From assembly GCA_017163975.1 (NCBI GenBank), contig JAFFSR010000015.1, positions 2,176,501-2,240,500 of the forward strand: 64,000 bases of DNA, in the 5' to 3' direction. The stretch's first letter is position 1. Each line of letters begins with the position of its first letter. Source of the DNA: Anastatus disparis (taxonomy: Eukaryota; Arthropoda; Insecta; Hymenoptera; Eupelmidae). Positions 22,950 through 33,672 of the stretch are shown in pieces. Position numbers and translations under genes: made by a program. The notes beneath the pieces are model-generated. The model searched no databases, had not been told where the DNA came from, and was given only the letters and a program-made list of their open reading frames with translations.

Positions 22950-23205
22950 ATTACTAATAATTGAATAATAGTGGTTTTTTAAGAATTAAAAATCAAGTAC
23001 AAAGTATTGATATTGTTGGATGAGATCGCTTTTACATAGTGACTTACTGATACAGTATTATATATTAATTTTAATATTTGACTGTGATATCTTATCATAT
23101 TATGTGCAATACTTTATACAGAATTATTATTTATTGCTTGATGTATTACATGCCTTTTTGTACTCTTTTACAAAATAAATTAATATCTATCTATCTATCA
23201 AAGAA
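22950..23205 (+). mobile_element. 3' fragment of the same Jockey-type family, opposite orientation
   Basis: Contains TGTGATATC, TGTATTACATGC, TTTTGTACTCTTTTACAAAA and ends ATATCTATCTATCTATC. These match, inverted, the 3' UTR and tail at 20027-20140. It is a truncated second insertion, right next to the 5' end of the first. Confidence 0.8.
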
Positions 23206-23529
23206 AATATATGTTTCAAAAGAATGATAAATATTTTAAAAAGATGTAAAGTAGAATTATCAAGAGATTGGAATCAAATTATAGATGTAAGATGCATAAA
23301 AATATATTTCAAATTTTTAAGAAATATGATTATTTGAAAATAAAATTCATATAGTTTCCTTAGATCTTAAAACAGCCTTTGATGCATTGGGTAAGAATAG
23401 TTACATTTAAATCACATTTAAAAAAATAAAGTCAATTAAAATATTCAACAATGTAAACTAATTAACTGCTTATATTTAAAAAGAATGAAAATATATAGGA
23501 TGTGATGTAGTTTTTAATGTAACAAAGCA
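23206..23529 (+). other. Degenerate sequence with a possible RT-like fragment
   Basis: Plus strand reads NILKRCKVELSRDWNQIIDV near 23230-23290 and IVSLDLKTAFDALGKN at about 23352-23400. LDLKTAFDAL resembles RT motif A. The frame is not continuous and the family is unresolved. Confidence 0.35.
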
Positions 23530-23960
23530 TATAATATAGATCTGAACGCTTCAGCGACAATAATAAATGAATTCGTAAGCTTTTTTAGCGACAATAAACA
23601 ATAAATTTGTACGCTTTTTTCAGAGACAATAAGATATAAATTTGAAAGTTTCTTCTAACGATTATGAAAAATAATTTTAGAAGCTTTTTTTAGCAAGAAC
23701 AAACAATATATTTGTATGCTTATATTAAGTTTTTTTAGCGACAACAAACAATAAATCTGTATGCTTTTTATAAGCTTTTTTTAGCGACAACAAATAATAA
23801 ATCTGTACGCTTTTATAAGCTTTTGTTTAGCGAAAACAAATAATAGATCTGTACGCTTTAGCGACATTAAGAAATAAATTTGTAAGCTTCTAAAGCTTTT
23901 AATGCAGCCATATATTGTTATGCTGGTCTCAAGGCTAGAAATCTTTTATTAAGATAAATA
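23530..23960 (-). repeat. Tandem array of GTCGCTAA units (right arm, inverted)
   Basis: TTTTTTAGCGACAA and AATAAATTTGTACGCTT units repeat about eight times. The outer edge (ATGCAGCCATATATTG then GGTCTCAAGG, near 23903-23935) is the inverse of the outer edge of the 18100 array. Confidence 0.85.
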
Positions 23961-24439
23961 TGTAAATATCTTATTTCTAGTTTAAAAAAAAACATGTTTC
24001 ATTGAAATACAAGTGTTATTAAAGTACCTATGGATATTAAGCTAAATTCATTTTGTAATTTATAATTTACTTTTGTAATTAGTAAATTTTTTCAATAATA
24101 AAAATAAAGATACAATATATAGAAATAAAAATATTATATATTTATCTGAATAAAGGAAATGCAAAGAGGAAGTTGGTATTATTAATCAGTTATGTTTGCA
24201 ATTATATTAATGAAATATTAATGATAATAATGTTTTTTTTCATTATTAGAATTCAATATTAGAATATAAATTTAATGCAGCGAAAAAACTTCATATTATT
24301 AATTAGTTACAGTTACAATTATAATAATAAAGTATTACTAATTCTAATAATATTCAATTACTTATAATTGTTATTATAATGATAGAATATTATTAATGAT
24401 AAAAATTTTTTTTTATTAATAATTACTAAAACTTAATAT
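23961..24439. other. AT-rich sequence without recognised features
   Basis: Repeated short words around TATTAATGATAATAAT; nothing else. Confidence 0.5.
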
Positions 24440-24681
24440 CATAGTGAGGGGGAGGGCATAATGAGGGGGGCTATAAAAAGTAAGGAAGGGCATATTGAGG
24501 AGGGGCTGAGGAGGGCTATAAAAATTGAGGATGGCGAGGGGGGCTGAGACGGGGCCTCAGTTACGTTAATTTTGAAATGGCCATTTATAAGAGGAATTAC
24601 AACGTAATTTGTGGGGGGGCTATACCGATAGACATATGAGAGGGGCTGAGGGGAGGGGAGGTCGGTTGAATCTTGTCTTAC

Positions 24682-24686
<5 letters not shown>
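24440..24686. repeat. G-rich minisatellite
   Basis: Degenerate GAGGGGGGCTATAAAAA-like and GAGGAGGGGCTGAGG units. Strong G bias on the plus strand, like 17320-17640. Confidence 0.75.

Positions 24687-24742
<56 letters not shown>
24687..24742. repeat. (TA)n microsatellite
   Basis: About 55 bp of TA, between G-rich sequence on the left and C-rich sequence on the right. Confidence 0.9.
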
Positions 24743-24745
<3 letters not shown>

Positions 24746-25059
24746 TCTATATTATATAGTTATTTAAAAAAAACCTCTCCTATTTCACATTATTTCTCCC
24801 CCTATTTTGTATGCTTAAAACATCACAAGCCACCCCTTAAAAGAACGTAAAAATCTGTCTAGAAATGATATTTAAAAAAAAAAGACACCCCTCTACTACC
24901 CAAGTCACTCCTTTTGCTACCCCTCGTACGTCACTCTTCCCCACCTCAGATAATTTAGCTAAATTTACCTTATTTTACCAATGTATTTGTTACTCATTCT
25001 TTATACCACTACTACTACTACTAAAGTCTAAAAAATGTCTTATGAAATGTCTTTTCAAA

Positions 25060-25215
25060 AAAAAAAAAAAAATTCCCCCCTCTACCCCAGTCACCCCTCC
25101 ACTACCCAAGTCACCCCTCGATTTACAAGTCGTCCCCTTGCTCCACAAGTCACCCCTTGCTCCACAAGTCACCCCTTGCTCCATGAATCACCCCCTCGCT
25201 TCACAATTCACCTCT
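25060..25215. repeat. C-rich minisatellite
   Basis: Units of CACAAGTCACCCCTTGCTC type, about 19-20 bp, repeated five or more times with variants. Frames through it are repeat artefacts and not genes. Confidence 0.85.
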
Positions 25216-26438
25216 CATAATTCCTCATGCCCTTAATACACTATTCATAAAATCATTATAAACCATTAAGAAAAAAAATTTTTAATTTTATATTTATGAA
25301 ATACTTGCTTAAGGCTATATAATGGAATATATATTTAATACGTAGTTAACAATATTATAGATTGTTGATGTGATTATTTTTTAACCATCAACTAATACCT
25401 ACGTTCCTTTGACAACTTTTCACACCACCCATACTGAGACAAAAAAAATGAGAAACTTCTACTTCCAACATTTAAACTTACTTTTTTTTGTGTCCAAGCT
25501 GTACTTGTCTAAAAGTAAAGCACATTTTACTTTGTGCTCATTGTCTTGGTCAGAAAAACTTATCAAGAAATTTCTTACTTCTAAAAGATTCTTCTTTCAG
25601 GTTAGCTTAAATATGTTTTCTTGTTTTTGTCTTGAATCGATCTTGTAAAAGTCTTAAGTAGAAGTTTTTATTTTTTTTATCAGTATAACAAGGTATTGTC
25701 AATGGCGCGTTGGGTTTTTTTTTGTTTTGAAGAAAAATTAAATATTAAAAGTGGTACCCTTACCAGTAGCCCTACATAACCACTTTTAAAATAATTTAAA
25801 TTATAAAAATTTTTTCACATTTCTTTAAATGTCAAAAGTAAAAATGTTATTGTAAATTTACATTAATTGAAAAGATTAAAATTATAATAATTATTAATTA
25901 ATTTATTTATAAATAAGTAAAAATAAAAATTATATTGTTAATGTAAAATTTTATCTTTTAAACTCTTCATACAAGTTAATAAAGTTACATAATTTTTATT
26001 TTATTTATCTGTAATATGTTCAATATATTAAGGAATATATTTTTATCCTTTTCCGTTTGTGTATTTTTGATCATTTATAATATTAATTATATAACAAATT
26101 ATAAATTTTTTATATAAAGAGTGTGATATTACTTTTTAATATTTAAATAAATAATTTAATTAAATTCAATTCTTTAAAAAACAATTCTATATAAATTTAT
26201 AATATATTTTTAATATATTTATTTTAAAATTATAACTATAGCTATTATGATTTTCTTATCTATTTTATTGTTTCTAATATATATTTAAATTAATCTAAAA
26301 TAAAATAAATCATAATTAATTAATTCATAAAGAAATATAAAATTATAAGTATTTTAAATTATAATTATATATTATTTTAAAATATAATATTAAAAAATAA
26401 ACTTAACATAAACTAATTATTTTATAATATAATATCAT
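25216..26438. other. AT-rich sequence without recognised features
   Basis: A 79-codon frame (25409-25648) has no recognisable similarity and ordinary AT-rich composition. I do not call it a gene. Confidence 0.5.
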
Positions 26439-26912
26439 GTAACGGTATTCTACCGTGTTTGAATCTTGCGCGCTTAGGTATTAAAATAGAATAAACGATC
26501 GGTCATATATCTCGTCTAAGACGAGTAAAGAAGTGCGTATCTTGACGACCGGCACACGAGAGAGAAGCTCGCCGGCTGCAAGGCGCTTCAGAGAGTTTCC
26601 GGCTACCGTTGCGTTAGCACGAAACCTAAGCCGCGCTGTATTTATTAGAGGATTTCGCCACTTGGTCATATAATACGGTAGACTAAGTTCGCATTTGATA
26701 GAGCGAGACATTGTCTTAATTAAAAGTCGTCAGTTTATACCGACTTGCGTATTATATTATATTTAAAAGTTGCAACTCTCAGAAATTCTTATTGTAGAGT
26801 CTTGCTTGACCGCTTTTCGCGCGTCCTAGCGGTCAGCCATTAAGTGCCAGCAAATACGTTGATCGGCGAGTATAGGATTCCACCGATCTACGCCAAGGCA
26901 ACTACGTTGGCA
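26439..26912. other. GC-richer island, possible solo LTR
   Basis: 474 bp with sharply higher GC than the AT-rich left side. It starts TGTAACGGTATTCTACCGTG (TG end with a short inverted repeat) and could end at GTTGGCA just where the satellite starts. The size and TG...CA ends suit a solo LTR, but no target duplication or second copy is visible. A 76-codon minus frame in it is unrecognised. Confidence 0.35.
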
Positions 26913-29900
26913 GGTTTCGGATTTAGCGACCTCAAAATCATAAATATATACTGTTAAAATATGGTTTCCACTAATTTCGTAGATTTGACCTTTAAATGAC
27001 CTTGACCCTGAGGTCACGGGGTCCAACGGACCACGGTTTCGGATTTAGTGACCCTGAAAGCAGAAACATATACTGATGCAACATGGTTCCCAATGATTTC
27101 GTAGATTTGACCATCAAATAACCTCAACCCTTAGGCCATGGGGTCAAACAGACAACCAATCCGGATTCAGCGACCACAAAACATAAACATTTACTGTTTA
27201 AATATGGTTCCCAATAATTTCGTAGATTTGACCTTTAAATGACCTTGACCCTGAGGTCATGGGATCAAACGGAATACGGATTCAGATTAAGCAACACCAA
27301 AAACATGAATATATACCTATAAAATATGGTTCTCACTAATTTTGTAGATTCGACCTTCGAATGAGCTTGAGTCTGAGGTCATGGGGTCAAACGGATTGCG
27401 GATTTAGATAGAGCGACATCAAAAGCATAAATATAAACTTATGAAATATGGTTTCAACTGATTTCGTAGATTCAACCTTCAAATGACCTTGACCCTGAGG
27501 TCATGGGGTCGAACGGACCACGGTTTTGGATCCAGCGAACATAAAGGCATAAAGATATACTGATAATATATGGTTTCCACTAATTTTGTAGATTTGACGT
27601 TTAAATGACCTTGACCTCGAGGTCATGGGGTCAAACATACCACGGATTCGGATTCAGCAACCCTAAAATCATAAATATACTGTTAAATTATGATTTTCTT
27701 CGATTTCGTAGATTTGACCTTTGGGTGACCTTGACCTCGAGGTCATGGGTCCCTGCAAACCACGGTTTAAGATTCAGCGACCCCAAAAACATAAACACAT
27801 ACTGTTAAAATATAGTTCCCACTATTTTGATGTTGTGACCTTCAAATGACCTCGACCCTGAGGTCATAAAATCAGACGGACCACGGATTCGGATTTAGCA
27901 GCCCCGAAAACATGAATTTATACTGATAAAATATGGTTTTTACTAATTTCGTAGATTTGACCCCCAAATGAGCTTGACCCTGAGGTCATGGGGTCAAGCG
28001 GTTATGAATTTGGATTTAGCGACCCCGAAAGCATAAATATACTGATACAATATGGTTACCACTAATTTCGTAGATCTGAACTCTAAACGACCTTGACCCT
28101 GAGGCCACGGGGTCAAACTGACCACGGATTTGTATTCAGCGAACAAAAAAACATAAATATATTCTTTTTAAATGTGGTTCTAACTAATTTCGTAGATTTG
28201 ACCTTTAAATGACCTTGATCCTGAGGTCATGGGGTTGAACGGATTACGGATTTAGATTTAACGACCCCAAAAGCATAAATGTATAGACTGATAAAATACG
28301 GTTCCCTCTAATTTTGTAGATTCGACCTCCAAATGACCTTGACCCTGAGGTCATGGGGTCAAACGGACCACAGTTTCGGATTTAGCGACCTCAAAATCAT
28401 AAATATATACTGTTAAAATATGATTTCCATTAATTTTGTGGATTTGACCTTCATATGACCTTGACCCTGAGGTCATGGGGTCAAACGGTCTACGGATTTG
28501 GATTCAGCGACCTTAAAAACATATATATATATATACTGTTTAAATATGGTTCTTACTGATTTCGTAGATTTGGTCTCCAAATGAGCTTGACCCTGAGGTC
28601 ATGGGGCCACACGGATTACGGATTCGGATGTAGCAACCCCTAAAGCACAAATATATACTGATAAAATATAGTTACCACTGACTTCGTAGATTTGAACTCC
28701 GAACGACCTTAACCCTGAGGCCATGGGGTCAAACTGACCACGGATTTGTATTCAGCGAACACAAAAACATAAATATATACTTTTAAAATGTGGTTCTAAC
28801 TAATTTCGGAGATTTGACGTTCAAATAAACTTGATCCTGAGGTCATGGGGTCAAACGGAATACTGATTTAGATTTAGCGATCCCAGAAGCATAAATATGT
28901 ACACTAATAAAATATGGTTTCCTTTAATTTTGTAGATTTGACCTCTAAATGACCTTGACTTTGAGGTCACGGGATCCAACAGACTACGGATGCGGATTCG
29001 GCAACCCTCAAAACATAAATTTATACTGATAAAATATGGTTTTTACGAATTTTGTAGATTCGACCTTAAAATGAGCTTGACCCTGAATTCATGGGATCAA
29101 ACGTATTATGGATTTAGATTCAGTGACCCTAAAAACATAAATATATACCTTTCAAATATGGTTTATACTAATTTCGTAGGTTTGACTTTCGAATGACCTT
29201 CACCCTGAGGCCATGGCGTTAAACGGATTACGGATTCGGATTCAGCGACTACAAAAACATAATTATACACTGTTTAAATATGATTTCCACTAATTTCGTA
29301 GATTTGACCTTCAAATGACCAAGAATCTATGGTCATGGGGTCGAACAGACCACGGTTTCGGATTTAGGGACCCCAATAGCATAAATGGATACTGATAAAA
29401 TATAGTTTCCACTGATTTTGTAGATTTGACCTTCATATGACCTTGACCCTGAGGTCATGCAATTAAACGGATTACGGATTTAGATTGAGCTACCCCAAAA
29501 GCATGAATATATGCTGATAAATTATGGTTCATACTAGTTTCGTAGTTTTGACCTTTGAATTACCTTGACTCTTAAAGTATTTTTATGTATTTTTTCAACT
29601 TTATTTGTAATTTACGCGGTTTTTTGTAATTATAATACAAAATAAACAATATCTAATCTAATCTAAAGAAACCCTGAGGTCATGAGGTCAAACGGATTAC
29701 GGAGTTGGATTTAGCGACCTCAAAAGTATAAATATATACTGATAAAATATGGTTTCCGCTAATTCCATAGATTTGATCTTCAAATGACCTCGACACTGAG
29801 GTCGCGGGGTCAAACAGACCACAGTTTTAGATTAAGCGACCCCAAAAGCATAAATATATACTGATAAAATATGGTTCCCACCAATTTTGTGGATTTGACC

Positions 29901-30590
29901 TCCAAATGATCTTGACCCTGAGGCTATGGGGTCAAACGGATTACGGATTTGGATTTAGCGACTACAAATGCATAAATATATACTGTTAAAATATGGTTTT
30001 CACTAATTTCATAGATTTGATCTTCAAATGACCTTGACACTGAGGTCATGGGGTCAAACAGACTACAGTTCTAGATTCAGCGACCCCAAAAGCATAAATA
30101 TATACTGATAAAATATGGTTTCCACTAATTTTGTAGATTTGACCTTTAAATGACCTTGACCCTGAGGCTATGGGGTAAAACGGACCACGGATTCGGATTC
30201 AGCGACCACAAAAACATAAATATCTATTGTTAAAATATGGTTCATACTAGTTTCGTAGATTTGACCTTCAAATGACCTTGACCCTGAGGTCATGGGGTCA
30301 AACGGATTACGGATTTGGATTTAGCGACCCCAAAAGCATAGATATATACTGATAAAATATGGTTCCCACTAATTTCGTAGATGTGACCTTTAAATGAGCT
30401 TGACCTGGAGGCCATGGGGTCATTCGTACCACAAATTCGGATTCAGCGACCCCAAAAACTTAAATATATACTGTAAAAATATGGTTTCCACTAATTTTGT
30501 AGATTTGACCTTCAATTGTGCTTGACCCTGAGGCCATGTGGTCAAACTGACCACGGGTTGAGATTTGGCTATTCCAAAAACATAAGATGT
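26913..30590. repeat. Satellite array, about 30 units of about 121 bp
   Basis: CGTAGATTTGACC recurs every 120-122 bp (26979, 27101, 27222 and so on). Each unit has GGATTTAGCGACC, CATAAATATATACTG, AATATGGTTYCCACTAA and TGACCTTGACCCTGAGGTCA followed by TGGGGTCAAACGG. Units diverge by roughly 10-20 percent, so the array is old. It is interrupted once at 29573-29668 and stops near 30590, where Polinton copy A begins. Confidence 0.95.
29573..29668 (+). mobile_element. Short LINE 3' fragment inserted in the satellite
   Basis: About 95 bp unlike the satellite unit interrupts a TGACCTTGACYCTGAGG site. It ends ATCTAATCTAATCTAAAG, a short-repeat tail typical of non-LTR retrotransposon 3' ends. It carries no coding sequence. 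Confidence 0.6.
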
Positions 30591-30640
30591 ATATGGTCTG
30601 GTCCGAGGGTTTTGACACTTTTTTTTCTGTGTTGCTGTGT

Positions 30641-30797
30641 TAGTATCCCCTTTTATGTTTTCACTAAATTGTCTCTTTACCATATGTCAAATCTTTAAAT
30701 TTGTATCCCCTCTTATATTTCTACCAACTTTTCTTTTTCTATTGGTTGAATATTTAAATTTGTATTTCCATATTTCATTTACTTTGCCTATAAAAAG
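30641..30797 (+). promoter_or_regulatory. polB promoter of copy A: tandem about 60-bp units and TATA box
   Basis: Two units starting GTATCCCCT (30641, 30701) and a partial third at 30760, one holding ATTGG (an inverted CCAAT) at 30741. They lead to CCTATAAAAAGGG at 30787-30799, about 130 bp before the polB ATG at 30924. The same arrangement lies upstream of polB in copy B. Confidence 0.65.
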
Positions 30798-31552
30798 GGA
30801 AGCTATGTTTCGGACTAGTACAGTTCGTAAATCACAATCAATCAGATTTGTTCTCAATCTTCATGTAACATTGTAGTGATTACTATAGTATTATTTTAGT
30901 TTCAAAAGAAAAACAAAGTAAAGATGACTTCGATTGATTTTTTTGAACGTCTTGTACAATTACTCTGTGATGCTTTACGAAGTATAAGCAAATTAAGCAG
31001 TAATGATATTTATTATTGGTTAGGCACATATAATTCCGCTGTAATAATTTAAACGAAAAAATCGCTCAACCAAATCTCAGAAGAGGAGAGAAACAGAAAT
31101 GTCAAACTTGTATAACACATCTCTTGTGTGTGCAAGTGCAGTTGGAACAACATCTTCAACAAGGAGGTAATCTAGAATCTGAGGAAACAGAAGCTAGAGT
31201 GAAATAGCGAGACGTGGAGTCAGCTTTCCAACATCGTATTAGGACTGACGTAGTTATAAATATTAAACTCGTAGACATTTTGAGTTTTTTGAATGATGCA
31301 CAAAAACTCTTCAAAGTTAAGGTTCAGGCATGCTTAGAAGAATACAGTAAATTGAAAATAAATTCTGATTTCGTCTCAGAATTTGATGTGCATAAAAATA
31401 CTGAGGAATTAACCGATACTAAATATTTTACGAGTGAAAGTTCTACGGTATACATGTCGACAGATTTAGAGGGATGGTTTGAGGATCATACCAAAGAGCC
31501 TATTCTTACACAATTAGAAAAATTTCAAGGAAAAAAACAGGAGTGGCAGTCG

Positions 31553-32119
31553 TGGGGACTGGCCGACAGAAGCTATGCTTCCAGTATATATATATAGAAA
31601 CTAGGAAGTTCAAAAATTATAGTTAATTTTTCAATGAAAACTGGTTATTTTTCATTCAATGTATTATATATTTAAAAATATATTAATAATATAGTTTATT
31701 AATATCAATTATTAAAAAATTAAGAAAGAAATGTTTATACACAGCTTATAAAGTTTCATTGATATAAAAAAACGAAGCAGTAAAACTTTCTAGTTTCTCA
31801 AATAAAATATACAGAAATGTACAACACCAAAATTTACGAAAAATTTTTCGTAAAAAAAATAATTTTTTAAATAGAAACAAAGAATAAAAAATTAAAAAAG
31901 AAATTAAAATAAAGATAAAATACCAATTTTGTTTTGTGCTGTAAAATTTTTCTAAGTCATTTTTTTCTATTTTTTTTTACCGTATCAAATAGTTTTTAAA
32001 TTTGTGGAATTTTTTAACTTTTTTCAATTATTTATAACTATTTAAGAAATAAAGATATGTAAGAAGACTAGGGAAAATAAATATTTTTTTTATTAGAATT
32101 ATATTTTTTTAACTGAGCG

Positions 32120-32181
<62 letters not shown>

Positions 32182-32217
32182 CGTTCTAGTATAATAGATA
32201 CTTTCCTCGAAATTTTA

Positions 32218-32275
<58 letters not shown>

Positions 32276-32530
32276 ACACACACACTACAAGCATCAATCG
32301 TAGTACATTCAACGCGTACATCCACTTGTGTAATATGCACGCATATTCTTAAGCAGAATGGGAGAGAGGGAAAGAAAGAAAGAGAAAAAAGAATTTAAGT
32401 GTTTGTATGTTGATAGAATTATGGCACTCTGTGCCATATTCGTACATTCACGCTGGGTGACATTTGGGACTGTCGATTTTTATACATTTAGTGCCCCTGC
32501 CGTAACGTCGCGTAAGAAGCATAGCTTCAA
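31553..32530. mobile_element. About 1-kb insertion in copy A polB, with two (TA)n tracts
   Basis: Copy B reads straight through this point (58222-57521 frame), so copy A has gained DNA between the LEKFQGK and WTLKSII segments. Both ends carry the 13-bp inverse-symmetric word GAAGCTATGCTTC (31580s) / GAAGCATAGCTTC (32516). Inside are poly(TA) runs at 32126-32177 and 32219-32266. Exact ends and target duplication are not resolved; no transposase seen. Confidence 0.75.
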
Positions 32531-33602
32531 AAATTCTGTATGGACTTTGAAGAGTATTATAGGTTTGTGCATAAATTTGAAAAAATATTCACCTTTCAAA
32601 GGTAGTTCTTTCATTCCTCTTCCAAAATTTATAGAGAATAAGAAAGCGTGTCTGAATGTTCGCAATAATGACAACCAGTGTTTTAAGTATGTTATGCTTT
32701 CAGCATTGTATCTAAGTGAAAATAATCCAAACAGAGTGACTCAGTACCGTTTGGATGAGAAAAAGCTGGAATTCGGAGACATTGAATTTCCTGTAAAACT
32801 TAAAGATGTTTCGAAATTTAAAAAATTGAATAAAAGTATTTCAGTAAATATATACATACTGAAGAAGTACGGCCCAAAGTTTGAAGTATCACCTTGTAAT
32901 ATCACTGCAGAAAAGAAGGTTCAACATGTGAATTTGCTTATCATTCAAGATTTTTACTTAGATGAGTATGAAGAAAATAATAAGGATGATGATGATGGAA
33001 GCATGCCTCAATATCATTACGTTTGGATTAAAAGTATGTCTCGACTACTGAGGTCTCAATTATTTATAACTCATATAAAATCTTTTCATTGTGAAAGGTG
33101 TTTACAAATTTCTGATCATGAAGAAAGATTAAAAACTCATGAAAAAGTTTGTGAAAATTTAAATAAATGTAGAATTAATCTACCTGACACTAAGAATAAC
33201 ATTCTCAAATTCGAAGATTATAATAAAAGTGAAAAAGTTCTTTTTGTTATTAATGTAGATTCCGAATGTTTATTAAAACCTACTGACAATGAAAAAGCTT
33301 TTAAATTTTCATGAAGCATATAGCATTGGGTATTATATAAAATGCAGTTTTGATGAAAAATTATCTTATTATAAATCATATAGAAGAAATAATGAATGTG
33401 AAGAGACACCTGCAAAATGGTTTGTTAGAGAATTGAAATCAATGAGTGAGAAGATTGATGAACTCTACAAGAATCCAAAACCAATGAAGCTTACCGATCT
33501 AGAAGAATAATCTTTTCAGAGGTCAACAGTTTGCCATATATGTCGAAAACCAATCCGTGCCGAAGAACTTGCTGTACGAGACCATTGTCATCTCACAGGA
33601 AG

Positions 33603-33672
33603 GTAAGTTGTCTAATTAGTTATAATTGAATAGAGAAATTAATTTGTTTATTTTACGTTTATTTCTTTTTAG
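33603..33672 (+). other. Spliceosomal intron in copy A polB
   Basis: 70 bp, GTAAGTTG...TTCTTTTTAG. Removing it joins the HCHLTG and FRGAAHNSC coding parts in frame. Copy B has the same intron at 56750-56833 with a GC donor. Confidence 0.85.

Noticed and set aside
24865..25236. Pro/Thr/Ser-rich 123-codon frame
   Set aside because: Encoded by the C-rich minisatellite; opposite-strand frames are equally open.
27605..30683. Several 60-90 codon frames in the satellite
   Set aside because: They follow the 121-bp unit and share its repeated peptide; no coding evidence.
32109..32321. 70-codon frame rich in Tyr-Ile
   Set aside because: Produced by two (TA)n tracts in the insertion of copy A polB.
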